Below are positions 52,701 to 61,217 of a stretch of DNA of 64,000 bases, piece by piece. The stretch covers positions 224,770 to 288,769 of the forward strand of contig NZ_CABVQK010000012.1 of NCBI RefSeq assembly GCF_902499335.1. The letters are read 5' to 3'. Origin of the DNA: Burkholderia lata (lineage in GTDB: Bacteria > Pseudomonadota > Gammaproteobacteria > Burkholderiales > Burkholderiaceae). The position numbers and the translations under genes are program-made. The notes beneath the pieces are model-generated. The model made no database searches. It was given only the letters and a program-made list of their open reading frames with translations, and had not been told where the DNA came from. Positions within the stretch are counted from its first letter, which is position 1; every line of letters begins with the position of its first letter.

Positions 52701-53387
52701 GTCGATGTCGACCGACGCCGACGATTCGACCACGTCCGTCACGCACTTGAGCGCGACCCACAGGCCCGAGTAGCGGCTCATGGCCCAGCCGTGCAGGCCG
52801 AAATCGAGATATTCCTGCACGTTGGACGGGAACAGCACGGGCAGCCCGCAGGCCTTGAAGATGTGTTCGGACTGGTGTGCGAGCGTCGACGATTTCGCCG
52901 CGTGGTCGTCACCGGCGAGCACCAGCACGCCGCCGTGCTGCGACGAGCCGGCCGAGTTCGCGTGCTTGAATACGTCACCCGTGCGGTCGACGCCCGGGCC
53001 CTTGCCGTACCACATGCCGAACACGCCGTCGTGCTTCGCGCCGGGGTACAGGTTCACCTGTTGCGAGCCCCACACGGCGGTGGCGGCGAGATCTTCGTTG
53101 AGGCCAGGCTGGAAGACGATCTGGTGGGCTGCCAGGTGCTGCTTGGCTTTCCAGAGCGATAGATCGAGGCCGCCGAGCGGCGAACCGCGATAGCCGGAGA
53201 TGAAGCCGGCCGTATTGAGACCGGCGGCGCGATCGCGTTCCTGCTGGAGCATCGGCAGGCGCACGAGGGCCTGGATGCCGCTCATGTACGCGCGACCGCG
53301 TTCCAGTGTGTATTTGTCATCAAGCGTGACGGACTTCAGCGCGGCTTCTAGCGACGCGCGTTGGCCTGCGTCTAGCGGGGCATTCAT
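49797..53387 (-). CDS. Indolepyruvate ferredoxin oxidoreductase, fused alpha/beta subunits
   Basis: 1196 residues, the fused proteobacterial form. An N-terminal pyrimidine-binding domain (TAGFISGYRGSPLGGLDLSLWKA) is followed by a TPP-binding domain (CSGCPHNTSTNVPEGS, GIGCHYMTVW), a [4Fe-4S] stretch CEGCGDCSVQSNC...CNKDFSCVKGFCP, and a C-terminal gamma-like domain (YGVLVTGVGGTGVVTIGALLGMAAH). It oxidatively decarboxylates arylpyruvates to arylacetyl-CoA, reducing ferredoxin. The ribosome site GGAGGAGACAG precedes ATG 53387 and matches a small RNA in this window over 12 bases. Nearby hppD and paaABCDE point to aromatic amino acid breakdown. Confidence 0.94.
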   Translation of the reverse strand: MNAPLDAGQRASLEAALKSVTLDDKYTLERGRAYMSGIQALVRLPMLQQERDRAAGLNTAGFISGYRGSPLGGLDLSLWKAKQHLAAHQIVFQPGLNEDLAATAVWGSQQVNLYPGAKHDGVFGMWYGKGPGVDRTGDVFKHANSAGSSQHGGVLVLAGDDHAAKSSTLAHQSEHIFKACGLPVLFPSNVQEYLDFGLHGWAMSRYSGLWVALKCVTDVVESSASVDIDPHRTEIVLPTDFIVPEGGLNIRWPDPPLVQEARLLDYKWYAALAYVRANKLDRIEIDSPSARFGIMTGGKAYLDVRQALTDLGLDDETCARIGIRLYKVGCVWPLEAQGAQAFARGLDEILVVEEKRQILEYAIKEELYNWPDGQRPRVFGKFDEKDGAGGEWSVPMGNWLLPAHYELSPAIIAKAIATRLEKFELPSDVRARIAARLAVINAKEMALAKPHVQTERKPWFCSGCPHNTSTNVPEGSRAIAGIGCHYMTVWMDRSTSTFSQMGGEGVPWIGQAPFTDEKHVFANLGDGTYFHSGLLAVRAAISSKANITYKILYNDAVAMTGGQPVDGVLTVPQITHQLASEGAKKIVIVTDEPEKYDSQKALLAPGVPIHHRDQLDDVQRELREIEGTTILIYDQTCATEKRRRRKRGTYPDPAKRVVINDAVCEGCGDCSVQSNCLSVEPLETEFGTKRQINQSSCNKDFSCVKGFCPSFVTVEGGQLKKPKAVSVDGNALPPIPEPTLPDIDRAYGVLVTGVGGTGVVTIGALLGMAAHLENKGVTVLDVTGLAQKGGAVMSHVQISHAPTDIHATRIAMGEADLVIGCDAIVTAGDECTSRMRHDTTRVVVNSAQTPTAEFIKNPNWAFPGLSAENDIRAAAGVDVDFIDANRFAVALLGDAIYTNPFVLGYAWQKGWLPLTLASLVRAIELNAVSVEKNRAAFDWGRRAAHDLASVKQAAAGDTRAAQGATVIALHTKKAVDALIAKRVEFLTAYQNAAYASRYAAFVDKVRAAERTLADGDTVQEQLTEAVARNLFKLMAYKDEYEVARLQSDPAFLARLTAQFEGDWKLKFHLAPPLFAKTDAHGHLVKKAYGPWMMSAFRLLSKAKFLRGTGLDPFGRTEERRTERALIGEYEALIAEVLARLNAANRPLALELAALPDGIRGYGHVKENNLRAVRQKWNTLLAKWRAPAGGQSHQQVA

Positions 53388-53716
53388 TAACTGTCTCCTC
53401 CACCCAGTTTGGGATCACCAAAACTCGACTGCTTCGGGCATCTTGTGGACGCGTCGGCAGTGGCCGGCATATTGGCCGGTTTTAAGCGATGGTAGCACTG
53501 GGGCAAACCCGCCGCCCATCGGTTGGAACGCGGGGGGAATGCGGCGGCGCATCAAAAAAAGGGGCTGAATCATGAGTTACATCATGTAAAAGCATGTAAA
53601 GCTGGCCCCATCTGCATGCAAACGCCGTTAATCTTGTCGGCCTGCTGGTGGTGCCCGGCCGCGTTGGTTCGTTTCGACGCAATCGGAGAGGCGCCGGCAG
53701 TTTTACAGGAGGTGCA
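53388..53716. promoter_or_regulatory. Divergent promoter region with TTACAT/ATGTAA repeats
   Basis: About 330 bases. TTACATCATGTAA (53577-53589) is a 13-base palindrome, and CATGTAAA is repeated directly after it (53583-53590 and 53593-53600). It could be a regulator site for the oxidoreductase gene or the small secreted protein gene. No promoter hexamers were assigned. Confidence 0.4.
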
Positions 53717-53911
53717 ATGAACACACGTCATATCCAGAGTTTCCTGATCGTGTCCGCCGCGTTTTTCTCGATGACGGGCCCGGTGCATGCGCGAGGCGCG
53801 AGCGCACTGGCGGCAGCCGGCGCGCAGATGCAGCAGATCGTGCCGGCCCAGGACGCCGTCGCGCAGCCGTCGGCCGAGCGCGCCGTCGAGTCGAAGGCGA
53901 ACGCGCGTTGA
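53717..53911 (+). CDS. Small secreted hypothetical protein
   Basis: 64 residues. MNTRHIQSFLIVSAAFFSMTG and the following PVHA form a signal peptide cleaved near VHA-RG. The mature part (about 40 residues) is Ala/Gln-rich with MQQIVPAQDAVAQPSAERAV. A perfect AGGAGGTG precedes the ATG and a strong terminator follows, so it is a real transcription unit. No family is recognised. Confidence 0.8.
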   Translation: MNTRHIQSFLIVSAAFFSMTGPVHARGASALAAAGAQMQQIVPAQDAVAQPSAERAVESKANAR

Positions 53912-53946
53912 TCCGGTCGCGCGGCCTGCGGGCCGCGCCGGAATGC

Positions 53947-53985
53947 AAAAAGGGCGGGAATCCTGGGATTCCCGCCCTTTTTCTT
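53947..53985. terminator. Bidirectional terminator between the small secreted protein and hppD
   Basis: AAAAAGGGCGGGAATC and GATTCCCGCCCTTTTT form a 16-bp perfect stem with loop CTGG. The hppD gene ends 60 bases to the right, on the other strand. Confidence 0.93.
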
Positions 53986-54041
53986 TGTGCCGCCGGATCG
54001 TGCGGGCTGTCGGGGCCCCGGGCAGCCGCCCGCCGGATGCG

Positions 54042-55139
54042 TCAGGCCTTGTCCTGCACGACGCCGCGGCGGATCTGGTCGAGCTCGATCGATTCGAACA
54101 GCGCCTTGAAGTTGCCTTCGCCGAAGCCCTGGTTGCCCTTGCGCTGGATGATCTCGAAGAAGATCGGCCCGATCTGGTTCTCCGTGAAGATCTGCAGCAG
54201 CAGGTCGTCGCGCGCGCCGTCGATCAGGATCTTGCGCTTCTTCAGTTCTTCCAGCGATTCGCCGTGGTTCGGCACGCGGCGGTCGACCAGCTCGTAATAC
54301 GTGTCGATCGTGTCGAGCAGCTTCACTTCCTTGCTGCGCAGGCCGTCGACCGCCTGGTAGATGTCGGTGGCGCCGAGCGCGATGTGCTGGATGCCTTCGC
54401 CGTGGTACGCGTCGAGGTATTCCTGGATCTGGCCGGCCGTATCCGAGCCTTCCTCGTTGATCGGGATGCGGATCTTGCCGCACGGCGACGTCATCGCCTT
54501 CGACTTCACGCCCGTCACCTTGCCTTCGATGTCGAAGTAGCGCACTTCGCGGAAGTTGAACAGGCGTTCGTAGAACTCGGCCCATTCCTGCATGCGGCCG
54601 CGATGCACGTTGTGCGTCAGGTGGTCGATGTAGGTGAGGCCGTGGCCGACCGGGTTCGGGTTCGCGCCGGCGATCGGCTCGAAGTCGACGTCATAGATGC
54701 TGATGTCGCCGATTGCGCCCGGTTGCGCGCCGTTCTTGCCGCGCCAGCGGTCGACGAAGTAGATCAGCGAATCGCCGATGCCCTTGATCGCCGGGATGTT
54801 CAGCTCCATCGGGCCCGTCTTGTTGTCGAAGCCCCATGCACCGAGGTCGAGCGCGCGCTTGTACGCCTTCGCGGCGTCCTGCACGCGGAACGCGATCGCG
54901 CAGATCGACGGGCCGTGCAGGCGCGCGAAGCGTTGTGCGAACGAATCCGGTTCGGCGTTGATGATGAAGTTGATGTCGCCCTGGCGGTACACCGTCACGT
55001 CCTTGTGGCGGTGGCGCGCGATCGCGGTGAAACCCATCCGTTCGAACAGTTGTCCGAGCGCTTTCGGGTCCGGTGCCGTGTATTCGATGAATTCGAAGCC
55101 GTCGGTGCCGACGGGGTTGTCCCAGTTCGGGATCTGCAT
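54042..55139 (-). CDS. hppD: 4-hydroxyphenylpyruvate dioxygenase
   Basis: 365 residues with two vicinal-oxygen-chelate domains. Iron ligands are visible in the C-terminal half: His in THNVHRGRM, His in GIQHIALGATDIY, and Glu in PIFFEIIQRKG. The end GFGEGNFKALFESIE is the conserved lid helix. It converts 4-hydroxyphenylpyruvate to homogentisate in tyrosine breakdown. ATG 55139 has AGGAGACA upstream. The divergent Lrp-type regulator gene lies 212 bases away and is the obvious candidate controller. Confidence 0.96.
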   Translation of the reverse strand: MQIPNWDNPVGTDGFEFIEYTAPDPKALGQLFERMGFTAIARHRHKDVTVYRQGDINFIINAEPDSFAQRFARLHGPSICAIAFRVQDAAKAYKRALDLGAWGFDNKTGPMELNIPAIKGIGDSLIYFVDRWRGKNGAQPGAIGDISIYDVDFEPIAGANPNPVGHGLTYIDHLTHNVHRGRMQEWAEFYERLFNFREVRYFDIEGKVTGVKSKAMTSPCGKIRIPINEEGSDTAGQIQEYLDAYHGEGIQHIALGATDIYQAVDGLRSKEVKLLDTIDTYYELVDRRVPNHGESLEELKKRKILIDGARDDLLLQIFTENQIGPIFFEIIQRKGNQGFGEGNFKALFESIELDQIRRGVVQDKA

Positions 55140-55351
55140 GGCGTGTCTCCTGTGGGGGCGATCGACCGGGGCGACGTGCGCATGCCCGGCCTGGTTCGAT
55201 GTCGAACGTGGCACACGAGGCGGCGTGTGCGACGAATCGGTACTTGCGACAGAGTGTAGCGGGCAGCCGCGAGCGTAAACTTGCGAACTTAATTGCCTGA
55301 ACCTACGATGGCGCAATTTCCAGTCTCTAACTATTCATTGGAGGGCAGAAG

Positions 55352-55876
55352 ATGGCGCAAGCCGAATTGGATGCCATCGACCGGCGAATTCTCGCGATTC
55401 TTCAGGAGAACGGGCGCCTGTCGAACCAGGAGATCGCCGAGCGCGTGAACCTGTCGCCGAGCCCGTGCCTGCGGCGGATCCGGCGGCTCGAGGAGATCGG
55501 CGTGATCACCGGCTATGTCGCGCTGCTGAATCCGCAGAAGCTCGGGCTCGACCTGCTCGCGTACGTGAGCGTGCGGCTCGAGAAGCGCGGCGGCCTGGCG
55601 CCGGTGCGGGCCGACGAAACGTCGGCGCGTGCGGGCGCGACTCATGCGGAGCTGTTTCGCGCGGCCGTGCAGACCTGGCCGGAAGTGGTCGCGTGCCACG
55701 CGATGACGGGGGATATGGATTACCTGTTGCGCGTGCAGGTCGAGGACATGGCGCATTTCTCCCGCTTCGTGCAGGAGCATCTGCTGCATCACCCGTCGGT
55801 GATCGACGTGAAGACGAGCTTTTCGCTCGAATGCTTCAAGGAGACGACGGCGTTGCCGATTCGTTCGGTGCGCTAG
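55352..55876 (+). CDS. Lrp/AsnC family regulator, divergent from hppD
   Basis: 174 residues. HTH QEIAERVNLSPSPCLRRIRRLEEIGVI followed by the RAM domain with GDMDYLLRVQVED. It is about 15-20 residues longer than usual because of an insertion EKRGGLAPVRADETSARAG at the start of the RAM domain. It likely senses tyrosine or phenylalanine (or a derived metabolite) and regulates hppD. GGAGG lies upstream of the ATG. Confidence 0.92.
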   Translation: MAQAELDAIDRRILAILQENGRLSNQEIAERVNLSPSPCLRRIRRLEEIGVITGYVALLNPQKLGLDLLAYVSVRLEKRGGLAPVRADETSARAGATHAELFRAAVQTWPEVVACHAMTGDMDYLLRVQVEDMAHFSRFVQEHLLHHPSVIDVKTSFSLECFKETTALPIRSVR

Positions 55877-55944
55877 CGCGCGGCGGGGAAGGGAGGAGGC
55901 CGGGCGCGCCGCGGGCGCGGCCCGGCTGGCCGACAGGGTCGACG

Positions 55945-56592
55945 TTACGCCGTCAGCGCGGCGGGCATCAGCGATTCGATGAACTTCGTCGTGCGGCGCG
56001 CCTGGCGCTTCATCGCGTAGTCGAACACCGCGGCCTGTTCCTGCAGCATCTCGGCGATGATCGTCGAGTGGTCGGCCGGCGGCAGCGACAGGTACGCATC
56101 GGCTTCGCCGTACGCGTACTCGATCCGCATCCCGGATTTCTTCGCGATGTGCATCATCGTCGCGTTACGCGACAGGCAGTGCATGTACAGCATCGTCACG
56201 TGCGTGTTGCGGCTGCGGATCGCCGCGCGCTCGAACAGCTTCGAGCCGACGCCGCGGCCGCGTGCGCTTTCGAGCACCGACACGCCGAATTCGGCCGTGC
56301 GCTTGTCGCCCTCGGCCGGCAGGTAGGCCAGGTGGCCGACGCCGATCAGTTCGAGGTCGTGGTCGAACACGCCGAACACGGTGTCGCGGCCGAAGTCGAT
56401 CGTGCGGACATAGTTCTCGATCACGTGGTCGGGCACCATCTGGCCGAAGCGCAGCAGGCGGTCCTCTTCGTCGAGCGAGAGAAAGTGGGTGAGCATTTGC
56501 TCACGGTCTTTGGAAGCCAGTTCCCTGACGAGAACCGGCGCAGTACCGGCGTTGCCGACGACATCGGCAGTGCCGTTGAATTGCGTGTTCAT
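55945..56592 (-). CDS. GNAT family N-acetyltransferase
   Basis: 215 residues. PVLVRELASKDREQMLTHFLSLDEEDRLLRFG marks this GNAT subgroup, and ESARGRGVGSKLFERAA is the acetyl-CoA-binding motif A. The tail of about 60 residues is helical. The acceptor substrate is unknown. ATG 56592 with GAGG upstream is chosen; the 13 codons before it are not conserved. Confidence 0.9.
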   Translation of the reverse strand: MNTQFNGTADVVGNAGTAPVLVRELASKDREQMLTHFLSLDEEDRLLRFGQMVPDHVIENYVRTIDFGRDTVFGVFDHDLELIGVGHLAYLPAEGDKRTAEFGVSVLESARGRGVGSKLFERAAIRSRNTHVTMLYMHCLSRNATMMHIAKKSGMRIEYAYGEADAYLSLPPADHSTIIAEMLQEQAAVFDYAMKRQARRTTKFIESLMPAALTA

Positions 56593-56834
56593 CGTGGGTT
56601 CCTCAGTGTGACCGTACAGCGGGTTGTGCAACGCAACAGCATTTTACCCGACCGTCGGCCCTCGGATTGGGGAAAACCCGTATTTAACGATGTTTAAGCT
56701 GGAGGATGAATTCTAAATCTGCTTAGTTAAATCCGTATCTATTTGATTTTTAACGGATTTAAAATTCATCATATGAAGCGTGCGACGGACGGGCGCAGTG
56801 TGCCCGTCGCGCAACGCTTGCTGCTGCGCGTCAA

Positions 56835-57440
56835 TCAGGCCGCGGTCGACAGCCCGCGCTCGATCAGGTCGATCACCTGCTCGGCGAAGTCGCGGTAGCC
56901 GAGGCGGCCGCCCGGCTTCAACCACGTGAACGTCCAGTTGATCATCCCGAACACCATCATCGTCACGGATGTCTGGTTTTCCTTCGAGATGCGGTCGGGG
57001 TACGCGCGTGCGAGCTGCCGCGTGAACGCCGCGACGATGTCGCGCTGGCGGTCGAGCACGATTTCGCGCTGCGCGTCTTCGAGATACTTCACGTCGTTGA
57101 GCAGCGCGACGTGACGGCTGTGCGACGTCTCGTACTCGGCGAGGAATGCGCGCACGAGCTCGGCGAACGCGTCGCGCTCGCTGAGGCCGCGCCGCTGGCT
57201 CGCCCCTTCGACCTCGGCGATGATCAGCATCAGCCGTTTCGTGTAGCGGTCGAGCAGGTCGAACAGGATCGCTTCCTTGCTCTCGTAATAGTGATAGAGG
57301 CGTGCCTTCGACGTACCGCTCGCGGTCGCGAGATCGGACATCGACGTGCTCGGGTAGCTCGTCTGCGCGAATTTCTCGGCGGCCAGATCGAGGATCTGCT
57401 CGCGCTGGGATTCGTGGTCGGGCGCTCGGGTACGGGCCAT
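56835..57440 (-). CDS. TetR/AcrR family regulator (probable regulator of paa genes)
   Basis: 201 residues. The N-terminal HTH is EKFAQTSYPSTSMSDLATASGTSKARLYHYYESKEAIL, followed by a helical ligand-binding domain. TetR-type PaaR proteins repress phenylacetate genes in beta-proteobacteria and release DNA with phenylacetyl-CoA; the AACCGACCGGTCGGTT palindrome before paaA fits such a regulator. That this gene binds it is inference from proximity. It follows the DUF1835 gene after 16 bases. Confidence 0.85.
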   Translation of the reverse strand: MARTRAPDHESQREQILDLAAEKFAQTSYPSTSMSDLATASGTSKARLYHYYESKEAILFDLLDRYTKRLMLIIAEVEGASQRRGLSERDAFAELVRAFLAEYETSHSRHVALLNDVKYLEDAQREIVLDRQRDIVAAFTRQLARAYPDRISKENQTSVTMMVFGMINWTFTWLKPGGRLGYRDFAEQVIDLIERGLSTAA

Positions 57441-57456
57441 GGTCGAATGCGGAAGA

Positions 57457-58281
57457 TTAGCTGTGCGTGGCGGCCGCGCGGGCCGCGCGCACCTGCGTGG
57501 AAGAGAGGGCGTCGGGCGCGTCGTCCTGCAGCTCGAGCCGGCCGGTTGCCGCGAGCTCGCGGCAGCGCCACCAGGCGATCGAGTCGCTGACGAACAGCCC
57601 GCCGCGGTCGGCGTCGGCCATGATGCTGCCGACGAGGCGCCTCGCGGGCAGCCAGTCGGTTGCCGCGCGCGCGACGATCAGCGCGTCGAGATCCTCGTAG
57701 TGGCCGCTCTTGATCGTGTTGCTGACCCAGTAGCGAAGCTCGGCGTTCAGGTGCTTCGCCTCCTGCCATTCGAGCGCGAGGCGGCCGATGCGCAGCACCG
57801 AGATCGGCGCGGCCACCGGGCGCTTGCGCGCCAGTTCGGCGGGCGAGAACATGCCGGTCGCGCACGCCTGGTCGGTGCGCGACAGCGCCGCGCGCTGCGC
57901 CGAGTCGAGGTCGGCGGCCGACAGCCGCACTTCGTTCAGGCGTTGCGGGACGTTGCGCAGGTGATACGCGACGCGGCGCAGCAGCAGCTTGTCGCCGACG
58001 CTCGGCGCATGCCACACCACCACCTGGCCGGTATCGGTCGCGAGTTGGTCGAGGCGCGCGAACTCGCCTTCGATCTCTGCGTTCCAGTCGGGAATCTGGT
58101 CGCCGAGCACGCGCTGCCAGAAGGCGGCGCGCGTGTCGGGCGTCTCGTCGGCGCCCTTGAGCGGCCCGACGCCGAGATCGTCGAGCAATCCGACGACGAG
58201 CTCGTCGCGTCCGGCTTGCGCGAGTGCCTCGCGCAGCGACGCGGCGGCGGTGCCGCCCTGAATCACATGAATGGTACTCAT
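57457..58281 (-). CDS. DUF1835 domain protein
   Basis: 274 residues. IHVIQGGTAAASLREAL and VGLLDDLGVGPLKG at the start are the DUF1835 motif; the C-terminal half, with YWVSNTIKSGHYEDLDALIV, matches the partner domain DUF3658. Function unknown. It lies between the paa operon terminator and the TetR gene; with 16 bases to the TetR gene the two are probably cotranscribed. Confidence 0.88.
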   Translation of the reverse strand: MSTIHVIQGGTAAASLREALAQAGRDELVVGLLDDLGVGPLKGADETPDTRAAFWQRVLGDQIPDWNAEIEGEFARLDQLATDTGQVVVWHAPSVGDKLLLRRVAYHLRNVPQRLNEVRLSAADLDSAQRAALSRTDQACATGMFSPAELARKRPVAAPISVLRIGRLALEWQEAKHLNAELRYWVSNTIKSGHYEDLDALIVARAATDWLPARRLVGSIMADADRGGLFVSDSIAWWRCRELAATGRLELQDDAPDALSSTQVRAARAAATHS

Positions 58282-58304
58282 CGGCCTGTCGTCAACAAAA
58301 GAAA

Positions 58305-58348
58305 GCCGCCGGCCGGGCGGACGTTGCGATGTCCAGCCGGCCGGCGGC
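58305..58348 (-). terminator. Terminator of the paaABCDE operon
   Basis: GCCGCCGGCCGG and CCGGCCGGCGGC are perfect 12-bp arms with a 20-base loop. On the minus strand it is followed by TTTCTTTTG, 60 bases after the paaE stop. Confidence 0.82.
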
Positions 58349-58409
58349 CCCTAGTGTAAGCGAGATGTGTGACGGCGAGAAACCGTCCGGCGCTGCGACG
58401 CGACGTCGC

Positions 58410-59498
58410 TCAACGCTCGTCGTAGCTCACGACGACCTTGTCGCTGATCGGGTGGCACTGGCACGTGAGCACGAAGCCGTCCTTCACTTCATGCTCTTCG
58501 AGCGTGTAATTCTTCTCCATCCGCACTTCGCCCTCGAGCACCTTCGCGCGGCACGTGCAGCACACGCCGCCCTTGCACGCGTACGGCAGCGCGAGGCCCG
58601 CGCGCAGGCCGACATCGAGCAGGCTCACGCCTTCGTACGGCAGGCGCAGCTTGCGCTTCTTGCCGTCGAGCACGATTTCCAGCTCGGCGGCCGGCGTCTG
58701 GTCGGTGATTTCGACGACCGGCGCGCCGGCCTGCGGCAGCGGCGTGCCGAAGCGCTCGACGTGCACCTTCGCCTGCGGCACGCCGCCCGCCTTCAGCGCG
58801 GCTTCGGCCGCATCCATCATCGGTGCGGGGCCGCAGATGAATGCCTCGTCGATCGCGTCGGCCGGCGTCAGCGTGGCAAGGAATTCCGCGCACTTCGCCT
58901 GGTCGAGCACGCCATTGAACAGCTCGACGTCCTGCTGGTCGTCCGACAGCACGTGATAGAGGACGAAGCGGTTCATGTAGCGGTTCTTCAGGTCCTCGAG
59001 ATCCTCCGCGAACATGATCGCGTCGACGCTGCGGTTGCCGTAGATCAGCGTGAACGTGCTGCGCGGCTCGAGTTCGAGCGTCGTCTTCACGATCGCGAGC
59101 ACCGGTGTGATCCCGGAACCGCCGGAAAACGCGACGTACTGCTTGCCGTGGTCGGCGTTCAGGTGCGTGAAGAAACGGCCGTCCGGCGTCATCACGTCGA
59201 TCGTGTGGCCCGGCTTAAGCGAGTCGAACGCGAAGTTCGAGAAGCGGCCGCCGCGCACGCGCTTGATGCCGATGCGCAGTTCGCCGTCACGGTCGTAGTC
59301 CGTCGTGCCGACGCAGATCGAATACGAGCGGCGCGTTTCCTCGCCGTCGATGTGGGTCTTCAGCGTGACGAACTGGCCCTGCGTGAAGCGGTAAGCGTCG
59401 CGCAGCTCGGGCGGTACGTCGAAGGAGACGGTTACGGCGTCGGCGGTCTCGGGCCGCACGTCGCGGATACGCAGCGGATGAAATTGCGGGGTCGCCAT
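58410..59498 (-). CDS. paaE: Phenylacetyl-CoA epoxidase reductase subunit PaaE
   Basis: 362 residues. FAD domain with RRSYSICVG, NAD domain with GSGITPVLAIVKTTL, and a C-terminal plant-type [2Fe-2S] ferredoxin YACKGGVCCTCRAKV...CQCHP. It passes electrons from NADPH to the diiron site of PaaA. ATG 59498 is 5 bases after the paaD stop. A longer open frame into paaD is rejected. Confidence 0.96.
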   Translation of the reverse strand: MATPQFHPLRIRDVRPETADAVTVSFDVPPELRDAYRFTQGQFVTLKTHIDGEETRRSYSICVGTTDYDRDGELRIGIKRVRGGRFSNFAFDSLKPGHTIDVMTPDGRFFTHLNADHGKQYVAFSGGSGITPVLAIVKTTLELEPRSTFTLIYGNRSVDAIMFAEDLEDLKNRYMNRFVLYHVLSDDQQDVELFNGVLDQAKCAEFLATLTPADAIDEAFICGPAPMMDAAEAALKAGGVPQAKVHVERFGTPLPQAGAPVVEITDQTPAAELEIVLDGKKRKLRLPYEGVSLLDVGLRAGLALPYACKGGVCCTCRAKVLEGEVRMEKNYTLEEHEVKDGFVLTCQCHPISDKVVVSYDER

Positions 59499-59503
59499 AT
59501 CGA

Positions 59504-60055
59504 TTAATAAGGTTTGAAGTAGTCGAAGGGTTCGCGGCAGTCGACGCAGCGATACAGCGCCTTGCAGGCCGTGGACGCGAATTGCGCGAGACGCTCGGTG
59601 CGGGCGGAGCCGCAGCGCGGGCACGCGGGCGCCGCGACGGGCCGCGGCACGAAACGCACGACGTTTTCCCGCGGCGCGGCGGTGCCGCACTGGCCGACCG
59701 GCGGCGCAATGCCGTACTCGCGCAGCTTGTCGCGCGCTTCCTGGGTGATCCAGTCGGTAGTCCACGCCGGTGCGAGCACCGTCTCGATCCGGTGCGGCGG
59801 GAGGTCGGCGGCCTGCAGTGCGGCGGCGATGTCCTCCGCGATCTGCGACATGGCCGGGCAACCCGAGTAGGTCGGCGTGATCACGACTTCGAGCTTGCCG
59901 TCGTCCGCGCGGCGGACGTCGCGCAGGATGCCGAGCTCGCGGATCGACACGACCGGGATCTCGGGGTCGGGCACGGCTTCGAGCACGTCCCATGCACGGG
60001 CGAGCAGCGGATCGTCGCCGTGCGCGGTGATGGCGGGGGCAGTCTGGACGGACAT
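59504..60055 (-). CDS. paaD: Phenylacetyl-CoA epoxidase assembly subunit PaaD
   Basis: 183 residues. The DUF59 (MIP18-like) domain has VPDPEIPVVSIRELGI and TYSGCPAM; the C-terminal half has a zinc ribbon CPRCGS...CVDCREPF. PaaD is needed to mature the epoxidase, probably the iron-sulfur site. It lies 23 bases after paaC. Confidence 0.96.
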   Translation of the reverse strand: MSVQTAPAITAHGDDPLLARAWDVLEAVPDPEIPVVSIRELGILRDVRRADDGKLEVVITPTYSGCPAMSQIAEDIAAALQAADLPPHRIETVLAPAWTTDWITQEARDKLREYGIAPPVGQCGTAAPRENVVRFVPRPVAAPACPRCGSARTERLAQFASTACKALYRCVDCREPFDYFKPY

Positions 60056-60078
60056 CGTCGGGCTCCGTGGCGTCGGGG

Positions 60079-60882
60079 TTACCAGGTCGCGCCGGGGTGC
60101 TGGCGTGCGAGGCTTTGCATTTCGGCGAGCAGGTAGCCCATGTGTTCAGAGTGCTCGCCCTGCTTGCCGGTCGTCACATGCTGTACGGGGGCCGGCAGCG
60201 TGAGCGTTGCTTCCGCGAGCGTGTCGTCCACGTCCGCGCGCCATGCCGCTTCGAGCGTGGCCAGTGCGGGGGCGATGCCCGCGGCGGCGACCGCGTCGTC
60301 GATCGCATCGGCGGCGAAGAATTCACGCGTGTACGGCGTCAGGTAGTCGAGCGCGTCCTGCGCACGACGGTGCGATGCGTCGGTGCCGTCACCGAGGCGC
60401 ACGAGCCACTCGCGTGCATGCTGCACGTGATAGCGGGTTTCCTTCACCGATTTCGCGGCGATCGCGGCGAGCTGCGTGTCGGTCGACGTTTCGAGCGCGG
60501 TCCATACGTGCAGCATCAGCACCGAGTACAGGAAGTTGCGCACGATCGTCACCGCGTAGTCGTTGTCGGCGTGCGCGGTGCCGGCGACCGGGCCGTAGTG
60601 CGGCAACTCGGCGAGCGTGAAATTCGCGAACTCGCGCTCGGTGCGGAAGTACGCGTAATCGTCCTCGGTCTTCGTTGCGCCGGTGAGCTGGTGCTCGAGT
60701 TCGGCCGCGTGCGTATACAGCATGCGCGACTGGCCGATGAGGTCGAGGCTCATGTTGGTGAGCGCGATGTCTTCCTCGAGGATCGGGCCGTGGCCGCACC
60801 ATTCGGCGTTTCGCTGACCGAGGATGAGCGTGTTGTCCGCGAGGCGCAGCACGTAGGAGAGGTGTTCGGGCGTGATCGTCAT
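60079..60882 (-). CDS. paaC: Phenylacetyl-CoA epoxidase structural subunit PaaC
   Basis: 267 residues with a ferritin-like helical fold: VLRLADNTLILGQRNAEWCGHGPILEEDIAL, and NFTLAELPHYGPVA with VKETRYHVQHAREWLVRLGDG. PaaC pairs with PaaA in the epoxidase complex and lacks an active diiron site. It begins 10 bases after paaB. Confidence 0.96.
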   Translation of the reverse strand: MTITPEHLSYVLRLADNTLILGQRNAEWCGHGPILEEDIALTNMSLDLIGQSRMLYTHAAELEHQLTGATKTEDDYAYFRTEREFANFTLAELPHYGPVAGTAHADNDYAVTIVRNFLYSVLMLHVWTALETSTDTQLAAIAAKSVKETRYHVQHAREWLVRLGDGTDASHRRAQDALDYLTPYTREFFAADAIDDAVAAAGIAPALATLEAAWRADVDDTLAEATLTLPAPVQHVTTGKQGEHSEHMGYLLAEMQSLARQHPGATW

Positions 60883-60892
60883 GGCGCGGGCG

Positions 60893-61177
60893 TTACATGT
60901 GGTTGACTTCGTCGGGCAGCGTGTAGAACGTCGGGTGACGGTAGATCTTGTCGCCCGCCGGCTCGAACAGCTCGGCCTTCTCGTTCGGATCCGACGCGGT
61001 GATCGCCGACGACGGCACCACCCAGATGCTCACGCCTTCCTGGCGGCGCGTGTAGACGTCGCGCGCCATGCGCAGCGCCATCGACGCGTCGGCGGCGTGC
61101 AGGCTGCCGCAATGCTTGTGATCGAGCCCCTGCTTGCTGCGCACGAACACTTCCCAGATCGGCCATTCCTTGTTCAT
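60893..61177 (-). CDS. paaB: Phenylacetyl-CoA epoxidase subunit PaaB
   Basis: 94 residues, the typical small size. EWPIWEVFVRSKQGLDHKHCGSLHAADA and EGVSIWVVPSSAI are the conserved parts. PaaB bridges the PaaAC units. I chose ATG 61177 over a GTG one codon upstream because AGGAG lies at a better distance. Confidence 0.96.
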   Translation of the reverse strand: MNKEWPIWEVFVRSKQGLDHKHCGSLHAADASMALRMARDVYTRRQEGVSIWVVPSSAITASDPNEKAELFEPAGDKIYRHPTFYTLPDEVNHM

Positions 61178-61217
61178 CACTCTCTCCTGAATCCTGAATT
61201 CGATGGTGTGCCGCCGC

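Noticed and set aside
58410..59993. A 527-residue frame fusing paaE with part of paaD
   Set aside because: The upstream part is out of frame with paaD and Arg-rich; paaE starts at ATG 59498 directly after the paaD stop.
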